The notes under the pieces were generated by a model. It saw nothing but the letters and a program-made list of their open reading frames with translations, was not told the origin of the DNA and did not search any database. A stretch of 64,000 nucleotides of DNA, taken from Neolewinella antarctica. GTDB taxonomy: Bacteria; Bacteroidota; Bacteroidia; Chitinophagales; Saprospiraceae. Position numbers and translations under genes: made by a program. Location: contig NZ_JAATJH010000002.1 in NCBI RefSeq assembly GCF_011927835.1, forward strand, positions 124,001-188,000. The letters run 5' to 3'. Shown here one piece after another: positions 43,387-52,745 of the stretch (the first letter of the stretch is position 1; each line of letters begins with the position of its first letter).

Positions 43387-43556
43387 AGTAGATTATTTAA
43401 TGTACCTACATTAAATAATCGATCCGTACTTATGGTTCAATCCGTGATCACTATTCTTACGCCCCACCGCCTTTGCGCTTTGGTAAATTCGTGGCACCGG
43501 CGTCCGCGCAACCTATCTTGGCGACTGCTTGTATAATCAGACCTCAACCGGAACTT

Positions 43557-44732
43557 ATGCGCTTACTTTTTTCCCTAGCTTTTGCGATTACTTTATTCGC
43601 CTGCGACACGCCGGCAACGACCGCCACCGAGACGGTCAACCCCGCGCCCGACCGCGCCGCCCTCGCCCGGGAAGCCAACATGGCCCTCAGCCCCGCCGCC
43701 ATCAAGCCGAACGTGGTTTTCGCCTACGAAGACGTGCTGTGGTCCTTCCGCTTCCTGCCCGACAGCCGAATCATCGCGACGGACCGGGCCGGAAAATTGT
43801 TGTTAATCAGCGCGGACGGCAGCGAAAGCAAAGAAATTACCGGGGGCGTCCCGGAAGTACGGGCCAAGGGTCAGGGCGGACTCATGGAAGTCTTACTCGA
43901 CCCCGATTTCGTGACAAACCGGACGATCTACCTCTCTTATTCCAAACCAGACGGGAAGGATAACGCCGGCACCGCCGTGGGCCGCGCTACTCTGAACATC
44001 GCAGAGACGGCCCTGGAAAACTTTACCGTCCTCTACGAGATCGAGCCCAAAACCGACGTAACCCGGCACTACGGTGGGAAAATGATTTGGGGCCCACAGG
44101 ACGGTCACCTCTACTTCACCGTCGGCGACCGGGGCAACCGCGACGAGAACCCACAGGACTCGACGCGCGACGCCGGTAAAGTGTACCGAATCGCCAAAGA
44201 CGGCTCGATTCCGGCCGATAACCCCTTCATCAAATACCCCGCCGCCAAGCAGGCTATCTACTCCTACGGCCACCGCAATCCGCAGAGCCTGACTGCCCAT
44301 CCGGAAACCGGCGAAATCTGGGAAACGGAGCACGGCCCCCGCGGTGGCGACGAGATCAACATTATCCAACCCGGCCTGAACTACGGCTGGCCGGTCATCA
44401 CCTACGGCATCAACTACGATGGTTCGCAGATAACCGAAGAAGTTGCCAGACCCGGGATGGAGCAACCCCTGCATTACTGGGTACCCAGCATTGCCCCCAG
44501 CGGTATGTGTTTCATTACGGGCGATAAGTACCCCGGCTGGGAAGGCGATCTCCTCGTCGGTAGCCTGAAGTTTATGCGCGTCCAGCACGTCCGCCTCGAC
44601 GGAAAGGACGTGGTCGGCGAAGATAAATTACTCAACAACCTCGGCCGCGTACGCGATCTGCGGATGGGGCCGGACGGTTACGCTTACGCATCCGTGGAAG
44701 GGGAGGGGATTGTGCGGCTCGCGGTAGAATAG
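43557..44732 (+). CDS. PQQ-dependent sugar dehydrogenase-like lipoprotein
   Basis: 391 residues from the ATG at 43557, which starts a lipoprotein signal (MRLLFSLAFAITLFAC). The six-bladed glucose/sorbosone dehydrogenase fold is evident: GQGGLMEVLLDPDF, VTRHYGGKM (catalytic His), YSYGHRNPQSLTAHP (PQQ-binding Arg), TEHGPRGGDEINI, NYGWPVITYG and GDKYPGWEGDLLVGSLK. Oxidises aldoses in the periplasm or on the cell surface if PQQ is available; no PQQ synthesis genes are seen here. Confidence 0.92.
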   Translation: MRLLFSLAFAITLFACDTPATTATETVNPAPDRAALAREANMALSPAAIKPNVVFAYEDVLWSFRFLPDSRIIATDRAGKLLLISADGSESKEITGGVPEVRAKGQGGLMEVLLDPDFVTNRTIYLSYSKPDGKDNAGTAVGRATLNIAETALENFTVLYEIEPKTDVTRHYGGKMIWGPQDGHLYFTVGDRGNRDENPQDSTRDAGKVYRIAKDGSIPADNPFIKYPAAKQAIYSYGHRNPQSLTAHPETGEIWETEHGPRGGDEINIIQPGLNYGWPVITYGINYDGSQITEEVARPGMEQPLHYWVPSIAPSGMCFITGDKYPGWEGDLLVGSLKFMRVQHVRLDGKDVVGEDKLLNNLGRVRDLRMGPDGYAYASVEGEGIVRLAVE

Positions 44733-44773
44733 CCTTAGATCCGGTAATGCGGGGGGCCGGTTCTATTCCTTTA

Positions 44774-44799
44774 GTTCAGACCACAGACCACAGACTAAC
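44774..44799. repeat. AGACCnC heptamer run
   Basis: Cagacca-cagacca-cagacta between the convergent sugar dehydrogenase and prenyl synthase genes. Confidence 0.7.
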
Positions 44800-45790
44800 T
44801 CTCCCGCCCCAGCAAGCTCTCCGTCAGCAACCCCAAGACTTTTTTCCACTGCCCGGACCCCCCGATTGCGTTGAGGTGAACGTAAGCTTCCGCCTGGTAC
44901 TTATCGCGTAACTCAGCTACCGCCGCCGGAATGCCCGCTTTCTCCATGATGGCTGTTACCCGCGCGATTTTATTGGCGGGGTTGATGGGGGAGGTCGTAA
45001 ACAGTCGGGTAAGTTCGATCCGCTCATCCTGATCGATAAGGTCGAGTGCGTGCAGGAACAGGAAAGTTTTTTTGTTGCGAATGATGTCGTTGCCGGTCAG
45101 TTTTCCGGTTGCGGCGCTTTCGCCAAACGTGTCGAGTAGGTCATCCTGAAGTTGGAAGGCCAGACCAGTTAAACGCCCGAACGCGTAGAGGTGGTCCGCA
45201 TCTTGCTGACTGGCGCCGGCGGCGAGGGCACCGATCTCCAGCGCACCACCGAGCAGGACGGCGGTTTTGAGCTCGATCATTTGTAGGTATTCTTCGATCG
45301 TCACGTCGTCGCGCGATTCGAAGTCCACGTCGTACTGCTGGCCCTCGCAGACGCCCGTAGCGACGCGGTTGAAGGCGGCAAGCATCGCGGGGAAGGCGGC
45401 TACGTTGGGGCAACTGGCAAGGTGTTGGTAGGCCTGGATGAGCATCAGGTCGCCGGAAAGAATGCCGGTGTTGACGTCCCACCGCTCGTGCACGGTCGGT
45501 TGGCCGCGGCGGATGGGGCTGTCGTCCATGATGTCGTCGTGCAGGAGCGTGAAGTTGTGGAAGACTTCTACGGCCAGGGCGACGGACATCGTTTGGCTTA
45601 AATCGTCGTCGCCAAATATTTTTCCACTGAGTAGCGCCAGTACGGGCCGTATTCTTTTCCCGCCAATTTGCAGGATGTAATTGATGGGGTCGTAGAGACC
45701 CAGCGGTTCCCGCTCCCGGAAGTGCGAGGATAACTGAGCCAAAAATTGTTCGCGGAGTTCCTGGATGGAATTGGTGCTGGGTGCTAGCAT
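44795..45790 (-). CDS. Polyprenyl (trans-isoprenyl) diphosphate synthase
   Basis: 331 residues from the ATG at 45790; an upstream Met at 45805 would add MYFCP. The two Asp-rich motifs are clear: LLHDDIMDDSPIRRGQPTVH (first, DDxxD) and FQLQDDLLDTFG (second). KRIRPVLALLSGKIF before them matches the family start. Condenses IPP with an allylic diphosphate; a bulky or small residue before the first motif (FTLLHDD, with Phe/Thr) does not settle chain length for me (geranylgeranyl/farnesyl or longer). Confidence 0.92.
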   Translation of the reverse strand: MLAPSTNSIQELREQFLAQLSSHFREREPLGLYDPINYILQIGGKRIRPVLALLSGKIFGDDDLSQTMSVALAVEVFHNFTLLHDDIMDDSPIRRGQPTVHERWDVNTGILSGDLMLIQAYQHLASCPNVAAFPAMLAAFNRVATGVCEGQQYDVDFESRDDVTIEEYLQMIELKTAVLLGGALEIGALAAGASQQDADHLYAFGRLTGLAFQLQDDLLDTFGESAATGKLTGNDIIRNKKTFLFLHALDLIDQDERIELTRLFTTSPINPANKIARVTAIMEKAGIPAAVAELRDKYQAEAYVHLNAIGGSGQWKKVLGLLTESLLGRES

Positions 45791-45794
45791 GGGG

Positions 45795-45802
45795 CAAAAG
45801 TA
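45795..45802 (-). promoter_or_regulatory. Possible -7 box of the prenyl synthase gene
   Basis: Minus strand TACTTTTG, matching TAnnTTTG, only 4 nt before the ATG; no clear -33 box. If used, the transcript would be leaderless or nearly so. Confidence 0.35.
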
Positions 45803-45876
45803 CAATCTGCCTTGCGAGGATGATTAGTATTCGGTCTTGAGTGATGAGGTTAAACTTTCAAAGCGCTTACTTTGAA

Positions 45877-45940
45877 GCCACACAAGCACAAAAACACATA
45901 AAGAGAAAGACCTTTCCCTGCTTTCTATGTTTACGTGGAA
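45877..45940. repeat. CACAAAAACACA palindrome (degenerate)
   Basis: GCCACACAAGCACAAAAACA ... TATGTTTACGTGG before the YpdA gene; arms are less perfect than at 22893 or 46944. Confidence 0.6.
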
Positions 45941-45954
45941 GAACTATCTAGACT

Positions 45955-46932
45955 ATGAATTACGACCTGATCATTATCGGTGGCGGCCCTTCCGGCATTA
46001 ACGTAGCCATCAGCGCGAAGAAGGCCGGGTTGAATTATCTAGTCCTGGAAAAAGGTGCTTTGGCAAATAGCCTCTACAACTTCCCGGTCAACATGACTTT
46101 CTTCAGCACTTCCCTAAAGTTAGAGATTCAAAACACGCCTTTCATTAGCCACGGCGACAAGCCTACCCGTACCGAAGCGCTGGAGTATTACCGTCGGCTA
46201 ATCGGTAGCAACGAAATCAATATACATCTCTACGAAAAGGTTGATTCAATGATCGCGGTGGAAGGAGGCTATACCATTACGACGAACAAGAATACTTACG
46301 ACACGAGCAGCGTCTGCGTAGCTACCGGTTTCTACGATACGCCTCGCCAACTCGACGTTCCCGGTGAAGACCTCTCAAAGGTCCGTCACTACTACGACGA
46401 TCCTCACGTTTACATTGGGCAAAACGTTGTCGTTATCGGCGCAGCCAACTCAGCTTGCGATGCCGCCCTCGAAACTTGGCGCAAAGGTGCGAAGGTCACG
46501 ATGGTCCACCGGGGAAAGGAGATTTCCGACCGCGTCAAGTACTGGATCAAGCCAGATATAGAAAATCGAATTAAGGAAGGGAGCATCAACGTTCATTACG
46601 AGTCTGAAGTAACGGCTATTCGTGAGACGGAGGTAGACATCAACACCCCTAATGGCCCCACTACCCTGAAGAATGATTTCGTACTCGCCATGACCGGCTA
46701 CCAGCCAAACTTTGCACTTTTTGAACGTCTTGGCCTCAAGTTTGACGTTGATGACGCCTGCAAACCCGTCCTCAACGCCGATACACTCGAAACCAACCTT
46801 CCCAACGTCTACATGGCGGGTGTGGCCTGCGCTGGCTTGAACACCAGTAAGCTATTCATCGAGAATACGCGGGACCACGGGGATATTATCGTGGAAGATA
46901 TTTTGCGGCAGCAGCCTGAGCTGGTGGCTTAA
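45955..46932 (+). CDS. ypdA: YpdA-type bacillithiol disulfide reductase
   Basis: 325 residues. FAD site YDLIIIGGGPSGINVAISAKKAG (N-terminus), then NFPVNMTFFSTS typical of YpdA, and a NADPH site QNVVVIGAANSACDAALE (about 160-177, GxANSA form). The C-terminal LPNVYMAGVACAGLNTSKLFIENTRDHG closes the FAD site. YpdA lacks the CxxC of thioredoxin reductase, as here. Reduces bacillithiol disulfide with NADPH, with YtxJ-type proteins as partners (one is at 33024). Confidence 0.92.
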   Translation: MNYDLIIIGGGPSGINVAISAKKAGLNYLVLEKGALANSLYNFPVNMTFFSTSLKLEIQNTPFISHGDKPTRTEALEYYRRLIGSNEINIHLYEKVDSMIAVEGGYTITTNKNTYDTSSVCVATGFYDTPRQLDVPGEDLSKVRHYYDDPHVYIGQNVVVIGAANSACDAALETWRKGAKVTMVHRGKEISDRVKYWIKPDIENRIKEGSINVHYESEVTAIRETEVDINTPNGPTTLKNDFVLAMTGYQPNFALFERLGLKFDVDDACKPVLNADTLETNLPNVYMAGVACAGLNTSKLFIENTRDHGDIIVEDILRQQPELVA

Positions 46933-46943
46933 AGCACAAATTT

Positions 46944-47021
46944 ATTTTGCCACAAAAACACAGCAAACACAAAAGGCACGTGAGCAGATTTTGTGTTTTT
47001 GTGCTTTTGTGGCAAGAAAAT
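46944..47021. repeat. CACAAAAACACA palindrome
   Basis: ATTTTGCCACAAAAACACAG ... TTTTTGTGCTTTTGTGGCAAGAAAAT; both arms intact, between the YpdA gene and rpsT terminator. Confidence 0.8.
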
Positions 47022-47041
47022 ACTTAACGCACGGCCAACGC

Positions 47042-47079
47042 AAAAAGCCTTCTCATCCAGCAGGACGAGAAGGCTTTTT
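47042..47079. terminator. Terminator downstream of rpsT
   Basis: AAAAAGCCTTCTC ... GAGAAGGCTTTTT, 12-nt loop, T run on both strands; 25 nt past the rpsT stop. Confidence 0.88.
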
Positions 47080-47103
47080 ACCCTTCAAAACCGAAGCCAA
47101 CGT

Positions 47104-47358
47104 TTAGGCCAGCGTCTGAGCGAACTTACTCAGGCCAGACTTCAGGTTAGCGGCTTTGTTGGGGTGAAATAGGTGGCGCTTGGCCAGGCTATCGATCATG
47201 CTGAACAACTTCGGAAGTTGATTTTCAGCTTCGTCTTTCTTCTCGAGGCTCCGGAAACGACTGATGGCCGTACGAGCGGTTTTCTTGTAGTAACGGTTAT
47301 GAAGACGCTTCTTTGCGTCTTGGCGAATGCGTTTTTTGGAGGATGCGTGGTTAGCCAT
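47104..47358 (-). CDS. rpsT: 30S ribosomal protein S20
   Basis: 84 residues, the usual length. MANHASSKKRIRQDAKKRLHNRYYKKTARTAI (parts: SSKKRIRQDAKKRLHN and KKTARTAISRFRSL) and HPNKAANLKSGLSKFAQTLA are the conserved S20 ends. Binds 16S rRNA in the body of the small subunit. Single gene with its own terminator at 47042-47079. Confidence 0.97.
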   Translation of the reverse strand: MANHASSKKRIRQDAKKRLHNRYYKKTARTAISRFRSLEKKDEAENQLPKLFSMIDSLAKRHLFHPNKAANLKSGLSKFAQTLA

Positions 47359-47396
47359 GGGAACTATATTTTAGAGCTCGGTTTTGAATCGGAGGG

Positions 47397-47404
47397 CAAA
47401 GGTA
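47397..47404 (-). promoter_or_regulatory. -7 box of the rpsT promoter
   Basis: Minus strand TACCTTTG (TAnnTTTG match) 38 nt before the rpsT ATG; the -33 region (CTTT, 20 nt further) is weak. Confidence 0.5.
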
Positions 47405-47513
47405 TGGTTTTCCGGGGGATTGGAAAAGAGAATTGTGGAATTCTTTCTGGTGGCATTGCGTTTCCGGAAACACCCTGCACTCCCGATGGCAATCGGGACA
47501 GCGCCCCGAAATA

Positions 47514-48473
47514 CTAGCTCGCTTTGTAGGCTTTAACCGCTTCGGTCAATTTCGGTAATACTTCGAACAGGTCACCGACAACACCGTAATCAGCCGCCTT
47601 GAAGAAGGGGGCTTCTGGATCTTTGTTGATAACGACGATCGTCTTGGAGTTATTCACCCCCGCCAAATGCTGGATTGCGCCACTAATGCCGGCGGCAATG
47701 TACAGGTTAGGCCGAATGGCAACGCCCGTTTGCCCGACGTGCTCGTGGTGGGGGCGCCAGTCGACGTCCGCCACGGGGCGGCTACAGGCAGTGGTGGCAC
47801 CCAGTGCTTCGGCGAGATCTTCGATGACGTTCCAATTCTCAGGACCCTTGAGGCCGCGACCGCCGGAAACAACCAGCTCCGCTTCGGGAAGGGGGATGCG
47901 GCCCGTAGCGCGCTGCGTCTCCAACACCTTGGTGCGGGAAGCGGGCAGGGCGAGGTCAAGCGATTCGACGGTAGCAGCAGCGCCTGTTTCCTCAACGGGG
48001 ATGGAATTACCTGCCACGCTGATCACCTTGTACTCACTGGTAATTTCCACCTCGGCAAATGCTTTGCCGGAAAAAACCGACTTGCGGACCGTCAGGCCAC
48101 CACCGGAAACGGTGGGGACGCTATTCACGCCCGGAGCGGAACCGGCGTCGAGCCGCGCGGCCACCCGGCCCATCACGCTTTTGCCCGTGCTGTCGTGGAT
48201 CATGACGATCACTTTCGCACCCAACTGCTTGGCCGCTTCGGCGATGGCGGCGGCGTAGACACCACTATCAAAAGTAGCCGTTGCGTCGCTGTTGACGTTG
48301 TAGACTTTGGTTGCACCGAAGCGACCCAGGTCACCGGCATTTTCTACCTGGCCGATGGTTAGTGCGACGCACTCGGTACCCATCGCGGCGGCCGTTTTGG
48401 TGCCGTAGGTAATCGCTTCGTGGGCGGCTTTCTTAAATTTTCCGTTGGTGGCTTCTGCAAATACGAGGACCAT
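47514..48473 (-). CDS. etfA: Electron transfer flavoprotein subunit alpha
   Basis: 319 residues. The C-terminal FAD domain is intact: VVSGGRGLKGPENW, SRPVADVDWRPHHEHVGQTG, YIAAGISGAIQHLAGVNNSKTIVVINKDPEAPFFKAADYGVVGD (read in these short parts). The N-terminal part carries the alpha/beta fold with EAITYGTKTAAAMG. Passes electrons from acyl-CoA dehydrogenases to the quinone pool via ETF:QO. 74 nt after the stop of etfB on the same strand; probably one transcription unit. Confidence 0.96.
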   Translation of the reverse strand: MVLVFAEATNGKFKKAAHEAITYGTKTAAAMGTECVALTIGQVENAGDLGRFGATKVYNVNSDATATFDSGVYAAAIAEAAKQLGAKVIVMIHDSTGKSVMGRVAARLDAGSAPGVNSVPTVSGGGLTVRKSVFSGKAFAEVEITSEYKVISVAGNSIPVEETGAAATVESLDLALPASRTKVLETQRATGRIPLPEAELVVSGGRGLKGPENWNVIEDLAEALGATTACSRPVADVDWRPHHEHVGQTGVAIRPNLYIAAGISGAIQHLAGVNNSKTIVVINKDPEAPFFKAADYGVVGDLFEVLPKLTEAVKAYKAS

Positions 48474-48547
48474 GGGGGAGGGAATTGGGCCACGCTGGGC
48501 GCGGCTGATTTTGGAATAGTTGGGGGTAGGTTGGGCTAGGCAAAAGG

Positions 48548-49291
48548 TCAGATGACCTTTGCTTCTTCGTGTAGCAATCGCACGAGTTCGGTCATGTCGT
48601 CCGGCTCGATGAGCTTGACGGCGGACTTCTCCGGCGGCAAATCGTAATGCGTCACCTTTGTGGATACCGCCGCATCGACCGCGGGAACCACTTTGAGAGG
48701 CTTGCGCTTAGCCATCATGATGCCGCGCATGTTCGGGATACGCTGTTCGGCCATGCCCTTAGCGGCACTCACGACGAGGGGAAGTTCTACTTCGACGATT
48801 TCCACGCCACCTTCGATGTCGCGCGTGACGGTAGCCGTCGTGCCGGACACTTCCAGTTTACTAGCTTCGTGGACGTAGACGACGTCGAGTAATTCTGCCA
48901 CCATGGCGCCTACTTCGGAGCCATTGTAGTCGATTGTCTCCTTGCCAAAAAAGAGAATGTCGTAGTTACCTTCCTTAGCCTGCGCGGCAATCTGCTTGGC
49001 GATAAAGAGGCTACTCGAGCCCTCTGCGTCGACGCGAATTGCGTCATCAGCACCAACGGCGAGCCCCTTACGAATCACACTGTCATTGTCGGCGGGGCCG
49101 ACGTTGAGTAGTGTAACCGAGCCACTGCCGGCAGCTTCCTTCAGTTCGAGGGCCCGGACGAGGGCGTACCATTCGTCATAAGGGTTCATAATGTACTTCA
49201 CGCCGGAGGTATCGACGTCGGAACCATCTCCGGTAAGTTGAATTTTGGTGGTCGTTTCGGGCGTCTTACTGACGCAAACAAGCAATTTCAT
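48548..49291 (-). CDS. etfB: Electron transfer flavoprotein subunit beta
   Basis: 247 residues. MKLLVCVSKTPETTTKIQLTGDG and IMNPYDEWYALVRALELKE are the typical EtfB start; FFGKETIDYNGSEVGAMVAELL (AMP-binding side) and the MRGIMMAKRKPLKV segment follow. Holds AMP and pairs with EtfA. First gene of the pair. Confidence 0.96.
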   Translation of the reverse strand: MKLLVCVSKTPETTTKIQLTGDGSDVDTSGVKYIMNPYDEWYALVRALELKEAAGSGSVTLLNVGPADNDSVIRKGLAVGADDAIRVDAEGSSSLFIAKQIAAQAKEGNYDILFFGKETIDYNGSEVGAMVAELLDVVYVHEASKLEVSGTTATVTRDIEGGVEIVEVELPLVVSAAKGMAEQRIPNMRGIMMAKRKPLKVVPAVDAAVSTKVTHYDLPPEKSAVKLIEPDDMTELVRLLHEEAKVI

Positions 49292-49605
49292 AAGTTGACT
49301 TTAGCCGTTCGTTTGTGTGTGGGCGTGGTCCCGATCGGTATCGGGGTAGTGGAGTCCGTTAGGAATGGAAAATCCTAACGTAAGACCGGGCGTAAGTATA
49401 ATCTACCCGGAACCATCCAGTGTTAAGGACAAATATGCCAAAACATTGTTGCATTGTGCCCCGTAGATGGCGACAAAGGTAGCAAGCTGACTTAGGACTC
49501 GGTGAGAATTAGCGAAAATTCGCTAAAGTTTGATGGCCGAGTAATCATGCGAAAGCACCCGTGCGTACACGGAATGAAACCGTCGCAATGGTGCTGAATA
49601 GCAAA
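49292..49605. other. Gap upstream of etfB
   Basis: Contains CCCGATCGGTATCGGGG (49330-49346), a relative of the 16-nt palindrome, within about 60 nt of the etfB start, and a partial GTCCTTAA-rich AT segment. No gene seen. Confidence 0.5.
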
Positions 49606-49860
49606 CTATATGGAAATTGGCGCGCCAGCACTTGGCCCTTTGGGGCGTTCTAGTTGGTATTCGTAACTCTTCAGGACCCGAGCGTGGTTTTCAACAACGG
49701 CGTTAAGCACCCGCAACTCTTCGTTGAGTTCTTCCAGGCCCGCCTCGTTGTCCTGAAAGAACCGTCGCTTGCGATTGATGTCGAGGATAGATTGCAGCGT
49801 TTGACCCAACGCCATTTTAGTTTTAAGGTAACGATATTTGATAATACGTCGTGTTGTCAT
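49606..49860 (-). CDS. Small protein of unknown function
   Basis: 84 residues. Basic N-terminus (MTTRRIIKYRYLKTKMALG), a helical stretch (QSILDINRKRRFFQDNEAGLEELNEELRVLNAVVENHARVLKSYEYQL, read as heptad-like) and a short Pro/Ser tail. Possibly coiled coil. AT-rich upstream region; no partner gene. Not recognised. Confidence 0.55.
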   Translation of the reverse strand: MTTRRIIKYRYLKTKMALGQTLQSILDINRKRRFFQDNEAGLEELNEELRVLNAVVENHARVLKSYEYQLERPKGPSAGAPISI

Positions 49861-50144
49861 TGTAGTAGGTTTGTAGGACAGCTGTGTTGTGTTTTAAAAT
49901 AAAATATTCTGACGTTACAAAGTAAGAAATTATTACCGGCCCCGCAAGGCTTTTGCAAACTATTATCCGTAATCTCAAACCTCAGCCATCAGTACCTAAA
50001 AGAACCGTAGCCTAGGTCATTTAGTTGGGTGCCGTTAGTCAATAATCCGTCAGTTGGGTAAACTAAGGTTGTGGCCCCAGTTGGCTACTGAACTAACCGC
50101 CTACGCGGTCTAAAAAGTATGGGAGCCGTGCTTCGCCCATCAAC

Positions 50145-51341
50145 TTATTCCCCTTTTCTAAAGGGTTGTCGCTCCACCCAATCCGAGCCTGCGTACACGG
50201 CGGGGGTAAACTTGGGGATTAGCCAGTTGGTGACCGGATTTTTGGCTTTCAACAGGCAAGCGTAGTTAGCACCCGTGGCACCGACGGAGCTTTTGATCTC
50301 CAGGGCGGTCCGTCCGTAGTCTATCTTTCGCTTACCACGTTCGATTGCGACGTTCAGGAGATCAAACAGGATGTTGTGATATAAGTGGTGGGAAGTCTTA
50401 TAACTATCCGTCATGCCCAGAAAGTGAGCCTGTAGCACCGGGCCGCCGTCAACCGTGCTCGTAAAGGCGACAAGCTTTAGCCCGTCGAAGTAGCCGGTTA
50501 CACCCGACCAACCGTTCGCTTTTTCCTGCACGTCCGCCAACCAGGGGAAATAGGTGACGGTAAGGCTAGTGGTATTGAAAGCCGCGCCCGTGCTCGTCTC
50601 TCGGTAAAGCTCGTGAATTTCCTGCCGCCGGTCACGAACCTCCAGCGCGGAAAGTGAGCGCCGGGTCAGCCCCGCGAATTTCCCCCGGGCGCGGCGGTAG
50701 CGGACGCGGTACTTACTCGTGATGTCGGCGAGATAATCGTCGATGGTTTTCCAGGCGGGAGACAAATTCAATTCCATCACCGGGTCTACTGGCAAGTCAT
50801 AGTAGCCGTTCGCCCGTAAAGTTTGTGCTACCCGGGTGTCCGGAGCGGTTAGGTCTTTGAGCAGGATGGAGTCGAAATTGTCGGGTGCAGCCAGCAGGGT
50901 GTCCGCCAGTGCACTCAACAGCGTGGCCTGTTCCTCGGCCGAAAAGGAATCGAGGCCCACTAATCCATAAGGCCCGGAAGTCAAAAGCTGACCGACACAG
51001 ACCGCCCGGAAAGTGACGTTCGACAGCAAGCGCCGCCGTAAGTCGTAGCGGGAGGTAGTGCCCTTAGCCGCCTCACTCACGTAACCCGCGGCGGAAAATT
51101 CGAATTGTTGGAGGGAAAACAAAACCCGCCGGCCGGAAGGCTCGTGCGTTACCAGTAAACCTTCCGTGCCGAAGCCCTGGGGTTCGTCGCCCAAGAACCG
51201 TAACGTTTCCTCCCGCAACCAAAAAGAATCAGTGAACTCCGGCCCGGCTGGCCAACACGCAGCGAATTCCGCTGCGGTGCGGCAGCGCGTCATGAACCAG
51301 TCTGCCCCCCTGACAAGTCGAACACTGTTCTGGGAAGGCAT
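50145..51341 (-). CDS. GNAT/FemAB-like acetyltransferase-fold protein
   Basis: 398 residues from the ATG at 51341; upstream Mets would add up to 22 residues of no evident domain. Two GNAT-like halves: the second (SKYRVRYRRARGKFAG, EIHELYRETSTGAAFNTTSL, YFDGLKLVAFTSTVDGGPVLQAHFLG, HLYHNILFDLLNVAIERGKRKIDYGRTALEIKSSVGA) follows the pattern of FemAB/BioF2-type proteins that join acyl or aminoacyl groups to cell-surface substrates. Substrate unknown. Stands alone. Confidence 0.7.
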   Translation of the reverse strand: MPSQNSVRLVRGADWFMTRCRTAAEFAACWPAGPEFTDSFWLREETLRFLGDEPQGFGTEGLLVTHEPSGRRVLFSLQQFEFSAAGYVSEAAKGTTSRYDLRRRLLSNVTFRAVCVGQLLTSGPYGLVGLDSFSAEEQATLLSALADTLLAAPDNFDSILLKDLTAPDTRVAQTLRANGYYDLPVDPVMELNLSPAWKTIDDYLADITSKYRVRYRRARGKFAGLTRRSLSALEVRDRRQEIHELYRETSTGAAFNTTSLTVTYFPWLADVQEKANGWSGVTGYFDGLKLVAFTSTVDGGPVLQAHFLGMTDSYKTSHHLYHNILFDLLNVAIERGKRKIDYGRTALEIKSSVGATGANYACLLKAKNPVTNWLIPKFTPAVYAGSDWVERQPFRKGE

Positions 51342-51578
51342 TGTGGAGGGGTTATTCTTCAGCAGGGTACAACTCACGGTGGATGGGATAAGTGGACGTG
51401 AAACCACGACTCTACGCTAATCTGACGGGGATGGGCTTCGTAACCTGACGACACTCGTCAGGCCCGCTGGCATAACGCGCTAGTCCGACTTTGGGTGTCG
51501 CCAGGGCACTTGAAAATTGAAATCAGCCGGACATTCTTCTTTATGCGGTTATCTTGCGCCACCAGTCCCCCCGAACGA

Positions 51579-52400
51579 ATGATCAAAAAAATTTTAGTTC
51601 CGATTGATTTCAGTGTCGGTTCCGCCTCCGCCCTTCGCTACGCGGAGGCCATGGCCGCATCCATTCAGGCCGTTCACGTGAGGGCAATCCACGTCTTCAC
51701 CCCCCAGACGGCCAGTGCGGACGCCATCACCGCGGCCCCCGTCGGCGAGTTGATGGACCTGGCCGACGAGGCAATGGTTAATTTCCTGGATGGGATTCCC
51801 GTCCCCGATGGCGTAAATCGGCAGCACGAACTACTGCTTGGTTTTTCCGCCGACAAGATCATTGAGGAAAGTAAGGCATACGATTTGATCGTCATGGGCT
51901 CCAGCGGGAGTAGCGATTTACTGGATGAAGTATTCGGGTCCGTTGCCTCGACCGTCGTTGACAAGGCAACCTGTCCCGTCATTCTCGTGCCGCGGGGTAC
52001 GGTCTTCCAGAACTACAAGAACGTGCTTTACGCCAGTAATAACCTCTCACTCAGCCGCCGTGCGGTCTTGGAGTTTAGGGCATTCAACAAGCTATTTCAC
52101 GCGCGCGTCCATTTCGTGCACGTTAAGGAGGAAGAGGATGACAAGGATCTCAACCGGCAGGCGATATTTGCCAAACTTTTTTCTACGCCCGACCCCAGTT
52201 TTTCTTTCGACATCCGTGAGATTGAAGCCGAATCCGTTCAGGAAGGTCTGCGTGAGTACCTCGAGCGTCACCCGATCGAGCTAGCCGTGATGGTGACCCG
52301 CCGCCGGGGTTTCTGGGGCCGGCTTTTCCACCACAGCGATACGCGGCAAATGATTCTTCATCCGCTGACGCCGGTTATGGTGCTGCACGTAGTGGACTAA
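51579..52400 (+). CDS. Universal stress protein, two UspA domains
   Basis: 273 residues from the ATG at 51579 (MIKKILVPIDFSVGSASALRYA). The first UspA domain (1-145) has the ATP-binding motif GSSGSSDLLDEVFGSVASTVVDKATCPVILVPRG; the second (about 150-273) is more divergent (NLSLSRRAVLEFRAF, VTRRRGFWGRLFHHSDTRQMILHPLTPVMVLH), with its G-2xG-9x-G(S/T) motif altered to RRRGFWGRLF. Tandem UspA proteins are common stress proteins in Bacteroidota. Single gene. Confidence 0.88.
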   Translation: MIKKILVPIDFSVGSASALRYAEAMAASIQAVHVRAIHVFTPQTASADAITAAPVGELMDLADEAMVNFLDGIPVPDGVNRQHELLLGFSADKIIEESKAYDLIVMGSSGSSDLLDEVFGSVASTVVDKATCPVILVPRGTVFQNYKNVLYASNNLSLSRRAVLEFRAFNKLFHARVHFVHVKEEEDDKDLNRQAIFAKLFSTPDPSFSFDIREIEAESVQEGLREYLERHPIELAVMVTRRRGFWGRLFHHSDTRQMILHPLTPVMVLHVVD

Positions 52401-52445
52401 TTTGGTCGCTAAATTCTCTAGTCAGAGTACATTTAACTTAGTCCC

Positions 52446-52745
52446 TTGCCTTCCACCGATCGCATAACTGCCCCTTACGCAAGCAAAGCTTTTTTCACGC
52501 TGGTAACCGCGGTGCTACTGCTGTTGGTGACGGCGGTATTTTCGCTACTTGGGTTCGGCCCCAACGTAGGGCGGATCGTTATTTTGGTCGGGTTGCCCGC
52601 GGTAATTATGCTGCCGATCGGGGTCACACTGCTCGTCATCAGTTACGTAAGAAGAGAATCGTCCAATACTTATAAATTAGGCGCGACTGTGCTCTGTGGC
52701 CTGCTTTTACTTATGCTCGGGGTTGGGCTCTTCTCTGTTCTCTGA
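52446..52745 (+). CDS. Small three-helix membrane protein
   Basis: 99 residues from a TTG (no ATG available near the N-terminus). Three hydrophobic segments: FFTLVTAVLLLLVTAVFSLLG, IVILVGLPAVIMLPIGVTLLVIS and LGATVLCGLLLLMLGVGLF. Starts 43 nt after the Usp stop on the same strand. Unknown function; a real but uncertain gene. Confidence 0.45.
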   Translation: MPSTDRITAPYASKAFFTLVTAVLLLLVTAVFSLLGFGPNVGRIVILVGLPAVIMLPIGVTLLVISYVRRESSNTYKLGATVLCGLLLLMLGVGLFSVL

